Notes: generated by a model from the sequence alone, not told the origin. DNA of 64,000 bases from JBFHFS01 sp041583495 (GCA_041583495.1 JBFHFS010000016.1:1-64000); one strand, 5' to 3'; counted from the stretch's first letter, positions 7,688-17,036 are shown. A program made the numbers and translations.

Positions 7688-9634
7688 ATGGCCTATCTTC
7701 ATTCAGACAAAGCTCAACTTGTTAACCTTGAGTACTCTCTTTACAGGGAAATCCTGGCTACTAACCGGGCGGGTTCCTACTGCAGTACCACCCTTATTGG
7801 TTGCAATACACGGAAATACCACGGGCTGTTGGTCAGTCCGGTAAAGAATTTGAATGGCGGACATTTTGTTCTGCTTTCATCACTGGATATTTCTGTGATC
7901 CAACACGATCAGGTTTTTAACCTGGGAATACATAAATACCTGGGCAACCAGTTTGACCCCAAAGGCCATAAATACCTGGTTAGCTTCGACCTCGAATCGG
8001 TTCCGACACTGACTTATCGTATAGGAGGTGTTGTGCTTACCGTAGAGTATGTTTTGGCCGAGCAAGAAGAGCAGTTTTTCTGCAAAGTCACCTTAAAGGA
8101 AGCCCACTCAGATACTAAGCTCCGGTTTAAACCCTTTCTGGCTTTCCGAAGTATTCATGAGTTAACCTGCCAGAATATGGTGGCCGATACACGGGTGAAG
8201 TGGATCGACCAGGGGGTTGGCCTTAAGATGTATGAGGGATTTCCCACATTGAACCTTCAGTGTAGTAAAGCCTCTGAGTTTATCCCCGTGCCCGATTGGT
8301 ACAGGGGCATTGAGTACCTTAAAGATCAGAATCGGGGCTTCCCCTTTAAGGAGGATCTTTTTGTGCCGGGGTACTTTGAGATGGATATCAAAAAGGGAGA
8401 GAGTATTGTCATGTCGGCAGCCACTTTTGTGGGTAAGCCGGGTGGCTTTAAAGGTAAGTTTAGCCGTGAACAAAAAAAACGCCGCTCCCGGGCCAGCTTA
8501 CTCGATAATCTGCTTAATTCAGCCAATCAGTTTCTGATGATCGAAGGAACCCAGCCCCACCTGCTGGCAGGGTATCACTGGTATGGTGAGCGATTGCGTG
8601 ACAGCCTGCTGGCCTTGCCCGGTCTGGCCGCCTATCAGGATGACCGAACCGTTCATAAAAAAATAATGGACGGCGTGGTGAAACAGATTCGTAAAGAGTT
8701 CCTGGCCACCAAGGGCTCCCATACCCCGGAACCCTTGCGCAATGTCGATGTTCCGCTTTGGTTTTTTTGGGCCATCGGAGAGTGTGCAGCCCAGTGTGAT
8801 GATTTTAATTTATGGGAAGATTATGGCTCCTTCATGCTCGAGATACTTCAATTCTATCAACGGGGGAAAAATGGGTTTGGAGGAATGGATGCTTCCGGAC
8901 TCCTTTATGCCAAAGTTGAGGGCCAACCCCTTACCTGGATGGATGCCATGGTGGATGGCCAGCCGGTAACCTGGCGGCCGGGCTTTACAGTTGAGATGAA
9001 TGCTTTGTGGTACAATGCCCTGATGTTCTACAGTCAACTGGCTCTCGAAAATGGGGAAGAAGCTCAGTCAACCATATATTCTGACCTGGCCGAAAAGGTG
9101 AAGGAGGCCTTTGTTTTTACTTTCTGGAACGAATCCGAACAGTGCTTGTTCGATTATGTGGATCACGACTATAAAAGCCACAGCATCAGGCCGAATCAGA
9201 TTTTTGCCGCGGCCTTACCCTTTTCGCCCCTATCTCCGGAGCAACGTAAGGCCGTTGTTGATATCGTAAAAAAAGAATTGCTTTGCCCCCGGGGCCTCCG
9301 TACTTTATCGCCTCAGGATGTGAGATATGAAGGCGTCGTGGAGGGCTCTCAAAGAGAACGGGATCTGGCCCTCCACCAGGGCGCCGCGTTCCCCTGGCTC
9401 TCGCCCTTTTTTGCTGAGGCTTATCTTAAAATACATAAACAGGGTGGGCTCCCCTTTGTGAAAAAGATGGTGGAAGGATTCGAGGAGGAAATGGGGGATC
9501 ATTGCATCGGAACCATCTCCGAGTATTATAACGGTAATCCCCCTCATACCGGGAAGGGTGCTGTTAGCATGTGCTGGAATGTGGCAGGGGTGCTTCGACT
9601 TTTAAAATTAATCGAAAAATACATCAGCGTATGA
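7688..9634 (+). CDS. Glycogen debranching enzyme (GDE family)
   Basis: A 648-residue bacterial glycogen debranching enzyme. The N-terminal GDE_N part starts with the typical INLEYSL..EILATNRAGSY...NTRKYHGLLVSP pattern; the C-terminal (alpha/alpha)6 part holds GYHWYGERLRDSLLALPGL, a form of the catalytic-domain motif, and GAAFPWLSPFFAEAY near the end. It should remove alpha-1,6 branches from glycogen or limit dextrins in the cytoplasm. I start at the ATG at 7688 because the family begins right there; a TTG 24 bases upstream is in frame but falls in the T-run of a hairpin. The stop overlaps the next gene by four bases (ATGA). Confidence 0.93.
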   Translation: MAYLHSDKAQLVNLEYSLYREILATNRAGSYCSTTLIGCNTRKYHGLLVSPVKNLNGGHFVLLSSLDISVIQHDQVFNLGIHKYLGNQFDPKGHKYLVSFDLESVPTLTYRIGGVVLTVEYVLAEQEEQFFCKVTLKEAHSDTKLRFKPFLAFRSIHELTCQNMVADTRVKWIDQGVGLKMYEGFPTLNLQCSKASEFIPVPDWYRGIEYLKDQNRGFPFKEDLFVPGYFEMDIKKGESIVMSAATFVGKPGGFKGKFSREQKKRRSRASLLDNLLNSANQFLMIEGTQPHLLAGYHWYGERLRDSLLALPGLAAYQDDRTVHKKIMDGVVKQIRKEFLATKGSHTPEPLRNVDVPLWFFWAIGECAAQCDDFNLWEDYGSFMLEILQFYQRGKNGFGGMDASGLLYAKVEGQPLTWMDAMVDGQPVTWRPGFTVEMNALWYNALMFYSQLALENGEEAQSTIYSDLAEKVKEAFVFTFWNESEQCLFDYVDHDYKSHSIRPNQIFAAALPFSPLSPEQRKAVVDIVKKELLCPRGLRTLSPQDVRYEGVVEGSQRERDLALHQGAAFPWLSPFFAEAYLKIHKQGGLPFVKKMVEGFEEEMGDHCIGTISEYYNGNPPHTGKGAVSMCWNVAGVLRLLKLIEKYISV

Positions 9635-10932
9635 GGGTGTTAATGTTTGGGTGGGAATTCCCACCCCATATTTCGGGCGGATTAGGGACAGCCAGCTTTG
9701 GACTGACCAGAGGTCTGTCGTGCATCCCCGACCTGCAGGTATTGTTCGTGGTGCCCAAAGCTTATGGCGATGAAGAGCAGGAGGGAATTAGCCTTATCGG
9801 AGCCAATAAGATCCCTGTTAGGTATCGGCAACTCGATATAAAGCATTTCCGGCAAAAACTGGATTATATTGAGGTGGGTTCCAAAATGGTTCCCTATGCC
9901 GACCCGGAGGAGTTCTGGCAATTGAAGGAAAAGGAAGTGAATGCTTCCCTTGAGTATGTGCAAACCGATGAAATGGGACATATCCCCTTTACCGGGTCTT
10001 ATGGAGTCGACCTCTTTAAGGAGATCCACGACTATGCACTGGTATCCAATATCATTGCCCAGGATAATTCCTTCGATCTTATCCATGCCCACGACTGGCT
10101 CACCTATCCCGCAGGAATTGCCGCCAAGGAAGCTACCGGAAAACCACTGGTGGTGCATGTGCATGCCACCGACTTCGACCGCAGCGGGGGTAATGTGAAT
10201 CCGGCCGTTTTCGAAATCGAAAAAAGAGGGCTCGATGCCGCCGATATGGTGATCACCGTGAGTAACCTTACCCGCAAAACCGTCATCGAAAAATATGGAA
10301 TCCCGCCCGAAAAAGTGGTGACCGTATACAATGCCGTGGAACCCGTCGAAAAAGAGGAAAACCCTAAATTTAAAAAGGGAATTGACGAAAAGGTGGTTAC
10401 CTTCCTGGGTCGAATTACCATGCAAAAAGGACCCGAATATTTTGTGGAAGCCGCCTATCGGGTGCTAAAGAAAACCAATAATGTGCGCTTTGTGATGGCC
10501 GGAAGTGGCGACATGATGAATAAAATGGTGGCCAGAGCTGCAAAATTGGGAATCATGGATAAATTTCACTTCACGGGATTTTTGAGAGGAGCCGAGGTGT
10601 TTGATATGTTGTCGATGAGTGATCTGTATGTGATGCCTTCGGTGTCGGAACCCTTTGGAATATCCCCCCTCGAAGCCATGCAGAGTAATGTGCCGGTATT
10701 GATCTCCAACCAGTCGGGAGTGGCCGAAATACTTACCTATGCGATTAAAACTAATTTCTGGGATGTGGATGCCATGGCCGATGCCATTTATGGGGTGTTG
10801 AATTATCCTGCATTGTCAAAGATGTTTGTCAGGTATGGTAAAGAAGAAGTCGACTCTCTTAAATGGGAGAAGTCAGCCCTTAATGTGAAAGAGGTTTATG
10901 ACAAGGCGCTTGAACGTGTTAAGCGGGCTTAA
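9631..10932 (+). CDS. Glycosyltransferase of the glycogen synthase type (GT4/GT5-like)
   Basis: A 433-residue GT-B glycosyltransferase. The N-terminus MRVLMFGWEFPPHISGGLG is that of starch/glycogen synthase-like enzymes; HAHDWLTYPAGIAA follows around residue 155, and the C-terminal nucleotide-sugar site has the E-x7-E motif E340-PFGISPL-E348. In Bacteroidetes this gene is regularly found between a debranching enzyme and a GH57 protein, and is thought to be an alpha-glucan synthase or glucanotransferase; the donor sugar nucleotide is not known from sequence. Start at 9631 gives the ATGA overlap with the upstream gene, implying coupled translation. Confidence 0.9.
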   Translation: MRVLMFGWEFPPHISGGLGTASFGLTRGLSCIPDLQVLFVVPKAYGDEEQEGISLIGANKIPVRYRQLDIKHFRQKLDYIEVGSKMVPYADPEEFWQLKEKEVNASLEYVQTDEMGHIPFTGSYGVDLFKEIHDYALVSNIIAQDNSFDLIHAHDWLTYPAGIAAKEATGKPLVVHVHATDFDRSGGNVNPAVFEIEKRGLDAADMVITVSNLTRKTVIEKYGIPPEKVVTVYNAVEPVEKEENPKFKKGIDEKVVTFLGRITMQKGPEYFVEAAYRVLKKTNNVRFVMAGSGDMMNKMVARAAKLGIMDKFHFTGFLRGAEVFDMLSMSDLYVMPSVSEPFGISPLEAMQSNVPVLISNQSGVAEILTYAIKTNFWDVDAMADAIYGVLNYPALSKMFVRYGKEEVDSLKWEKSALNVKEVYDKALERVKRA

Positions 10933-10960
10933 TTGTTAAACAGGTTTAATTTATTTCAAT

Positions 10961-12385
10961 ATGAAGACCATTTGTTTCTATTTTCAGGTTCATCAACCTC
11001 TCAGGTTTCGGAGATATCGTTTTTTTGATATAGGCAACGACCACTACTATTACGACGACTATACCAATGAGTCGGTAATGAGAAAGATCTCGATGGATTG
11101 TTATTTGCCGGCCAACGAACTGTTACTGAAGCTTATAAAAAAGCATAAGGGCGCGTTTAAAGTGGCTTTCTCGATCACCGGTGTGGCTATCGATCAGATG
11201 AAATTGTATGCCCCCGAGGTGTTGGATAGTTTTAAAGCCCTGGCGGATACCGGACAGGTTGAATTCCTGGGTGAAACCTATGCCCACTCGCTGGTGTCCC
11301 TGAAAGATGAAAGGGCTTTTGCCCGTCAGGTGGAACTGCATTCCGACCTTATGGAAGAGACCTTTGGGCAAAAACCTAAAGTGTTCCGTAATTCCGCCCT
11401 GATCTATTCCGATCAAATGGGTGAGCAGGTGGCCAGAATGGGATTCCAAGCCATGCTAACCGAAGGGGCCAAACATATCCTGGGCTGGAAGAGCCCTAAC
11501 TTCCTTTATTGTAATGCCATTAATCCCCGATTAAAGGTGTTGCTTAAAAACTTTAAACTCAGCGACGACCTGGCCTTCCGGTTTGGTAATCGCAACTGGA
11601 GCGAGTGGCCCCTTACCGCCACCAAATTTGCGGGCTGGTTGAAGGCGCTCGATAAGCGGGAAGAAGTGGTTAACCTGTTTATGGATTATGAGACTTTTGG
11701 GGAACATCAGAGAAAGGAAACAGGCATTTTTGAGTTTCTGGAGGCTTTTCCCACCGAGGTGTTGAAACATAAAGAGTTGTCCTTTTCCACCCCTTCCGAA
11801 GTGGCGGCTGCTCTTCAACCTGTGGCCCCCGTTCATGTTCCCAATCCCATCTCCTGGGCCGACGAAGAGCGCGACCTAACGGCCTGGCTGGGAAATGAAA
11901 TGCAGCAGGAGGCCAACGATAAATTGTATGCTCTTTTGCCTAAAGTAAAACGCTGTACCGATAAACGCCTCCTGAAAGATTGGGATTATCTCCAATGCAG
12001 TGATCACTTTTATTATATGAGTACCAAGTTCTTCTCCGACGGGGAGGTGCATGCTTACTTTAATCCCTATGAAACGCCTTATGAGGCTTTCATAAACTAT
12101 ATGAATGTGTTGAGTGATTTTTCCCTTCGGATTAATGCCGCTGTTCCGGACGATTCACGGGAAAAAGAACTGGCCATGTTGTCCTCAATTATCGAGGAGC
12201 GGGAAAATAAGATTCTAAAAATGGAGGTGGAATTGAAAAAGTTGCGCAACCGCAAAACGACTCCTAAAAAAAGTGTGAAGGCTAAATCCCAACCCAAGGT
12301 CAAATCCGAATCCAAATCCAAGACTAAATCCGAATCCAAGAGTAAATCCGAATCCAAGGCCAGGGTCAAAACCAGGGTCAAATAG
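10961..12385 (+). CDS. GH57 alpha-amylase-like protein, probable missing nucleophile
   Basis: 474 residues. The GH57 conserved regions are visible: QVHQPLRFRRYRFFDIG at 9-25, FLGETYAHSL near 102, FRNSALIY at 142-149 and LFMDYETFGEHQ at 239-250. The last holds the proton donor candidate D242. In active GH57 alpha-amylases the third region reads FRNTELIY-like with the nucleophile Glu; here that position is A146, so this may belong to the known group of alpha-amylase-like homologues lacking catalytic residues. After a short predicted coiled coil (about 405-430) comes a lysine/serine-rich tail of about 40 residues. It ends the debranching-GT-GH57 operon. Confidence 0.88.
   Translation: MKTICFYFQVHQPLRFRRYRFFDIGNDHYYYDDYTNESVMRKISMDCYLPANELLLKLIKKHKGAFKVAFSITGVAIDQMKLYAPEVLDSFKALADTGQVEFLGETYAHSLVSLKDERAFARQVELHSDLMEETFGQKPKVFRNSALIYSDQMGEQVARMGFQAMLTEGAKHILGWKSPNFLYCNAINPRLKVLLKNFKLSDDLAFRFGNRNWSEWPLTATKFAGWLKALDKREEVVNLFMDYETFGEHQRKETGIFEFLEAFPTEVLKHKELSFSTPSEVAAALQPVAPVHVPNPISWADEERDLTAWLGNEMQQEANDKLYALLPKVKRCTDKRLLKDWDYLQCSDHFYYMSTKFFSDGEVHAYFNPYETPYEAFINYMNVLSDFSLRINAAVPDDSREKELAMLSSIIEERENKILKMEVELKKLRNRKTTPKKSVKAKSQPKVKSESKSKTKSESKSKSESKARVKTRVK
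12296..12374 (+). repeat. Short degenerate tandem repeats coding for the Lys/Ser tail
   Basis: Imperfect copies of aaatccgaatccaag-type units run through the last 80 bases of the GH57 gene and encode alternating KSESKSK-like segments. The unit length keeps frame when copies are gained or lost. Confidence 0.6.
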
Positions 12386-12391
12386 AACCAG

Positions 12392-12416
12392 CTCCCCGCG
12401 GGGAGTCCTCTCTTTT
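12392..12416 (+). terminator. Candidate terminator after the GH57 gene
   Basis: The palindrome CTCCCCGCGGGGAG (12392-12405) is followed by a pyrimidine-rich run ending in four T. The stem is strong but the T-tract is weak. Confidence 0.45.
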
Positions 12417-12652
12417 AGTTGCCGGGAACTTTTTAATCCCCCGGGTGCCGGAGGTAATTAGGGGTTAAAGAGTTTTTTTTGGTGGAATGATCAAAGCATC
12501 GAAGAGGGTGTTTTATGCCCTCAGCTTTCCTCCGGCAAGGCTTATAAAACCTGAATTCTTCCCCCTTTGAGAATTCTGGTCGAATCCCCTTGTCCCCAGA
12601 CAAAAAAAGAAATTTTTATTTTTTTCATAACCAATTTCCTATAAAGTTGTTC

Positions 12653-12703
12653 TATTTTTGAAGTTCTAAATTATTCGCCTTTTTACCCGAATAATTATTT
12701 TTG
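12653..12703 (+). promoter_or_regulatory. Two candidate -7 promoter boxes for the GT3-GT35 gene
   Basis: TATTTTTG occurs twice, at 12653-12660 and 12696-12703, both exact matches to TAnnTTTG, 65 and 22 bases before the ATG. Neither has a clear TTTG at -33, so which one is used is open. Confidence 0.4.
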
Positions 12704-12725
12704 ATGTTTTTTAAATTCTTTTGAT

Positions 12726-15700
12726 ATGGTTGATAGTTTCTTAAAGCCTGATTACATTTTCGAATCGAGTTGGGAAGTGTGTAATAAAATTGGAGGCCTT
12801 CATATACATAGGGTTCTTTCTTCAAAAGCTCATACTCTGGTAGAGCAGTTTAAGGACAATATTATTTTTATTGGACCCGATGTATGGCGTGGCCCTCAAA
12901 AAAATCCTGAGTTTTTAGCCGACGAAAGTTTCTTTCCCGAGTGGCAGGAAATGTTGAGAGAGAAAGGGATACGTATTAGAACTGGTCGTTGGAACGTGCC
13001 GGGAAAACCGCTGGTGATATTGGTCGATTTCAGCTCACTGGTCGCGCAGAAGGATGATATCCTGGCTAAGTTCTGGGAATCTTTTCGCCTCGATAGCCTG
13101 GCCGGTCAGTGGGATTATGTCGAACCCCTTCTGTTTGGTTATGCCGCAGGAATCGTGATCGAAAGTTTTTATCAGTCCTATTTATCCATGAGCGATAAGG
13201 TGGTGGCCCACTTTAATGAATGGATGACCGGCAGCGGTGCCCTCTATCTTAAAAACCATCTGCCTCAGGTAGCTACCGTCTTTACCTCTCATGGTACCGT
13301 GGTGGGGCATTCTCTGGCAAGAAGCGGCGCCATGGTCTTTGATAGTTTGGGTGAAATCGATGGGGATCTTAAAGCCCGGGAGCTGAGGGTGGTTTCCAAA
13401 CATTCGTTGGAAAAATTAACCGCCGGTAACGTGGATGCTTTTACGACCGTCTCTGAAATTGCTGCGCTTGAGTGTACTCAATTGCTTTCGCGGGAGGTGG
13501 ACGTGGTGGCCCATAACGGGATTGAAAACAGGTTTGTTCCGGTTGGAGAAGAGTATGCCCGAAAAAGGCAGGAAGCACGAACCAAACTTATCGAGGTGGC
13601 CGAAGCGCTCCTGGGAACCAAGATTTCCGGAAATCCCCTGCTGGTGGTTAATAGTGGACGATACGAATACAGAAACCGGGGCATCGATGTATTGTTGGAT
13701 GCACTTAAAGAACTTAAAGAAAGCACAAGGAACCAGCGCGATTTGTTGGTCTTTGTAATGGTGCCTGCCAATACCTTTGGCCCTCGAAAGGATCTTATTG
13801 AGCGGCTCAATGGAGGCAGTTATAGTGAGCCTCTGCCCAATCCCTTCCTGACACATGGACTGAATGATGTGGGCTACGATCCCATCATCAATAAGATGCA
13901 GGAGATTCATCTGAGCAATGATCCTTCCGAAAGGGTGAAGCTGATCTTTGTGCCAAGCTACCTTAACGGGGATGACGGCATCTTTAACAAGTCTTATTTT
14001 GACTTGCTGATTGGGATGGATATCAGTGTCTTTCCTTTCTATTACGAGCCCTGGGGTTATACCCCTCTGGAGAGTGTGGCTTTTGGAATCCCTTCCATCA
14101 CCACTTCTACATCGGGCTTTGGGGCCTGGGCAAGGGAGCATTCCAAAAGCATTGATGAGGGCGTGGAGGTTATTGTTCGCAGTGACACCAACCAGGAGGA
14201 AGTAGCTCATAGCATTGCTGCTGTCATTGAGGGGTATGCCACTAAAACAGAGAAGGAGATTGAACTCATCCGTCAAAAGGCTTTTAAATTGGCCACACAA
14301 CTTGAATGGGAAAATCTTATTCGAAACTATTATAAAGCCTATGATCTGGCTCTTAAAGAGGTGGGTACCAGGCAGAGTAAATTCAGTGTGATACGGCCCG
14401 AGGCTCGTATTAAAATGGTGCCCAAAACCAGTTCCGTTCCCGAATGGAAAAAGTTGATTGTAAAGTCTAAATTACCCTCCCGGATTCAGGTGTTACACGA
14501 ACTCACCCGAAATCTCTGGTGGACATGGACTTACGAGCTGGTGAATCTTTTTGAATACATCGATGCCGAATTGTGGGAGACCGTGCGTAAGAATCCTATT
14601 CAACTCCTGGAGAGAGTTTCTTATTCCCGCCTCAATGAGCTGGCTTCGGATGAAAAATTCGTTGAGCGGCTGGATGCCATCTACAGCGAATTCAGAAATT
14701 ATATGGACAAGGATTATGCCCAAAAGCCCCGCATTGCCTACTTCAGTATGGAATTTGGGCTAAACGATGTCCTGAAGATCTATTCTGGGGGTCTGGGTGT
14801 TTTGGCCGGAGATTACCTCAAGGAAGCCAGTGACAGTGGGGTGCAGATGACTGCGGTGGGGCTTCTTTACCGGTATGGTTATTTTTCACAAACCCTTTCG
14901 CTCAATGGTGAGCAAACGGCCAACTACGAAACTCAGGAGTTCTCTCAGCTGCCGTTAGAAGAGGTGCGCGGCAAGGATGGCGCCCCCCTCTTTGTTCACA
15001 TCGATTTGCCTGGCCGCGAAATGCATGCCAAGGTATGGCTGGCCAAGGTGGGACGGGTTTCATTGTATCTTATGGATACCGATGTGCCCGTTAACAATCC
15101 TGAAGATCGCACCGTAACGCATAACCTCTACGGGGGGGATTGGGAAAACCGTTTGAAGCAGGAGATTCTTCTGGGGATAGGCGGGATTCGTCTGCTTCAG
15201 GACGTGAATGTAGAAGCGGATTTATTCCATATCAATGAAGGCCATGCGGCCCTTATTAATGTTGAGCGGTTGATCGATCTGGTGGAGAAAAAATACAGCT
15301 TTTCTGCTGCCATGGAGATTGTCAGGGCCTCCTCCCTATTTACCACGCACACACCTGTGCCTGCAGGGCATGATAAGTTCAATGAGGATCTGTTCAGAAT
15401 CTACCTTCGTCATTTGCCCGAGAAACTAAAAATTTCCTGGGAGGAACTCATGAATCTGGGTCGTGAACACGACGGCTCGGCCGAGAAGTTCTCGATGAGC
15501 GTGCTGGCCGCCAAAACCTCTCAGGAGATGAATGGCGTGAGTTGGTTGCACGGGGAGGTTTCCCGGAAAATGTTCAGCCATTTATGGGAGGGATACTTTC
15601 CTGAAGAGCTGCATGTGAGCTATGTAACCAATGGCGTTCATTTTGGTACCTGGACCGTGTCGGAGTGGCAAAAGTTCTATAAGCAAACCTTTGGAGAGGA

Positions 15701-16964
15701 GTTCCTTGCCGATGTTTCTGTTAAAAAGAACTGGGAAAAAATCTTTGAGGTCCCCGACAGGGAGATCTGGGAGATCCGTGCCGGACTGCGAAAAAAACTC
15801 TTCGACTTTATACGAAATCGGATGGAGGGAAGCATGGTAAGACGCCATGATGCACCCGGCCATATCGTTGAGGTGTTGGATGTTATCAACGATAAGGCAT
15901 TGACCATCGGTTTTGCCAGGCGCTTTGCAACCTACAAGCGGGCCAATCTTCTCTTTACCGACCTGGAACGCCTGTCGGAACTCGTGAACGACTCTAAACG
16001 CCCGGTTCAATTTATCTTTGCCGGAAAGGCTCACCCCGCAGATGCAGGCGGACAAGCCCTCATCAAACGAGTGGTGGAGATATCCAAAATGCCTGAGTTT
16101 GTGGGTAAGATTATCTTCCTGGAGAACTACGACATGGAGCTGGCTAAACGATTGGTGAGCGGAGTCGATGTGTGGCTCAATACCCCCACGCGACCCCTCG
16201 AAGCCTCCGGAACCAGCGGTCAGAAAGCCGAACTCAATGGGGTCCTTAATTTTAGTGTGCTCGATGGTTGGTGGTACGAAGGCTACAAAAAAGATGCCGG
16301 ATGGAGCCTGACCGACAAACGCACATTCGAAAACCAGGATTACCAGGATGATTTGGATGCCGCTGTGGTTTACAGTACGTTCGAGAATGAGATTATTCCT
16401 CAGTTCTATGAGGTCAACGACCAGGGCATCCCCGAAAAGTGGGTGAGATCGATAAAAAACTCCATTGCACATATTGCCCCGGAGTTTACCACCCGTCGTA
16501 TGATCAATGACTACCTGCGTAAGTTCTACAATCCTATGCTCGAGCGGGTAACACGCCTTAAGGCCAACGACTATGCTCTGGTTCATGAGCTCTCTGCCTG
16601 GAAACGGCAGGTGGCTGCCGGTTGGAGTAATATTGAATTGCTGGAGGTGAATATGCCCGATATCGCCAAACAGGAACTGGGTATTGGTGACTTTTATTCG
16701 GTAGAGGTGAAAGTCGACCTCAAACAACTGGAGGGATGCGATGTGGGGATGGAGATGCTTATATCAGGGGTCAGCGATGATGAGTATCCACCCATTTTGC
16801 ATATCGAACCCTTTGAAGTGGTGAAAAAAGAGGGCTCCATTGTTTATTACGAATTGCAGTACAAACTCAATCTCCCCGGCACTTATAATTTTGGGATTCG
16901 AATGTTCCCCCATAATAAGGATTTGCCCCACCCACAGGATTTCTGCCTGGTAAGGTGGTTCTAA
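12726..16964 (+). CDS. GT3 glycogen synthase fused to GT35 alpha-glucan phosphorylase
   Basis: A 1412-residue bifunctional-looking protein. Residues about 8-560 are a eukaryote-type (GT3) glycogen synthase: FESSWEVCNKIGG at the start, SGRYEYRNRGIDVLLDAL from 310, and the E-x7-E motif E441-PWGYTPL-E449 followed by PSITTSTSGFG. From about 583 a DUF3417 helical segment (LHELTRNLWWTW) opens a short-type GT35 phosphorylase: IAYFSMEFGL, YSGGLGVLAGDYLKEASD, TTHTPVPAGHDKF, and the PLP lysine K1167 in EASGTSGQKAELNG. GT3 enzymes add glucose from UDP-glucose; GT35 enzymes release glucose-1-phosphate. Both halves keep their key motifs. It lies alone between the GH57 operon and convergent glgB, with a shared terminator after it. 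Confidence 0.93.
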   Translation: MVDSFLKPDYIFESSWEVCNKIGGLHIHRVLSSKAHTLVEQFKDNIIFIGPDVWRGPQKNPEFLADESFFPEWQEMLREKGIRIRTGRWNVPGKPLVILVDFSSLVAQKDDILAKFWESFRLDSLAGQWDYVEPLLFGYAAGIVIESFYQSYLSMSDKVVAHFNEWMTGSGALYLKNHLPQVATVFTSHGTVVGHSLARSGAMVFDSLGEIDGDLKARELRVVSKHSLEKLTAGNVDAFTTVSEIAALECTQLLSREVDVVAHNGIENRFVPVGEEYARKRQEARTKLIEVAEALLGTKISGNPLLVVNSGRYEYRNRGIDVLLDALKELKESTRNQRDLLVFVMVPANTFGPRKDLIERLNGGSYSEPLPNPFLTHGLNDVGYDPIINKMQEIHLSNDPSERVKLIFVPSYLNGDDGIFNKSYFDLLIGMDISVFPFYYEPWGYTPLESVAFGIPSITTSTSGFGAWAREHSKSIDEGVEVIVRSDTNQEEVAHSIAAVIEGYATKTEKEIELIRQKAFKLATQLEWENLIRNYYKAYDLALKEVGTRQSKFSVIRPEARIKMVPKTSSVPEWKKLIVKSKLPSRIQVLHELTRNLWWTWTYELVNLFEYIDAELWETVRKNPIQLLERVSYSRLNELASDEKFVERLDAIYSEFRNYMDKDYAQKPRIAYFSMEFGLNDVLKIYSGGLGVLAGDYLKEASDSGVQMTAVGLLYRYGYFSQTLSLNGEQTANYETQEFSQLPLEEVRGKDGAPLFVHIDLPGREMHAKVWLAKVGRVSLYLMDTDVPVNNPEDRTVTHNLYGGDWENRLKQEILLGIGGIRLLQDVNVEADLFHINEGHAALINVERLIDLVEKKYSFSAAMEIVRASSLFTTHTPVPAGHDKFNEDLFRIYLRHLPEKLKISWEELMNLGREHDGSAEKFSMSVLAAKTSQEMNGVSWLHGEVSRKMFSHLWEGYFPEELHVSYVTNGVHFGTWTVSEWQKFYKQTFGEEFLADVSVKKNWEKIFEVPDREIWEIRAGLRKKLFDFIRNRMEGSMVRRHDAPGHIVEVLDVINDKALTIGFARRFATYKRANLLFTDLERLSELVNDSKRPVQFIFAGKAHPADAGGQALIKRVVEISKMPEFVGKIIFLENYDMELAKRLVSGVDVWLNTPTRPLEASGTSGQKAELNGVLNFSVLDGWWYEGYKKDAGWSLTDKRTFENQDYQDDLDAAVVYSTFENEIIPQFYEVNDQGIPEKWVRSIKNSIAHIAPEFTTRRMINDYLRKFYNPMLERVTRLKANDYALVHELSAWKRQVAAGWSNIELLEVNMPDIAKQELGIGDFYSVEVKVDLKQLEGCDVGMEMLISGVSDDEYPPILHIEPFEVVKKEGSIVYYELQYKLNLPGTYNFGIRMFPHNKDLPHPQDFCLVRWF

Positions 16965-16985
16965 GAGGTTGATGAAGTCTAAATG

Positions 16986-17026
16986 TAAAAACCCCGAAAA
17001 CATTGTTTGTTCTCGGGGTTTTTTGT
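16986..17026. terminator. Bidirectional terminator between the GT3-GT35 gene and glgB
   Basis: Stem AACCCCGA.../TCGGGGTT with a loop in 17001-17010 and a T-run on the plus strand; an A-run before the stem gives a T-run for the minus strand too. It separates two convergent genes. Confidence 0.85.
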
Positions 17027-17036
17027 TGTGTGCCGG

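Larger units (their letters stand above)
12386..12725. other. Intergenic region before the GT3-GT35 gene
   Basis: 340 bases without a gene. It holds a 14-base perfect palindrome just after the GH57 stop, an inverted repeat GAATTCT/AGAATTC (12553-12559 and 12570-12576) with a 10-base loop that could be an operator or hairpin, and two TAnnTTTG boxes close to the next start. Confidence 0.6.

Noticed and set aside
12726..16964. Possibility that the GT3-GT35 gene is two genes joined by a sequencing error
   Set aside because: The reading frame is open through the junction with coherent sequence on both sides and no stop or internal start at a natural position; kept as a fusion but noted for checking.
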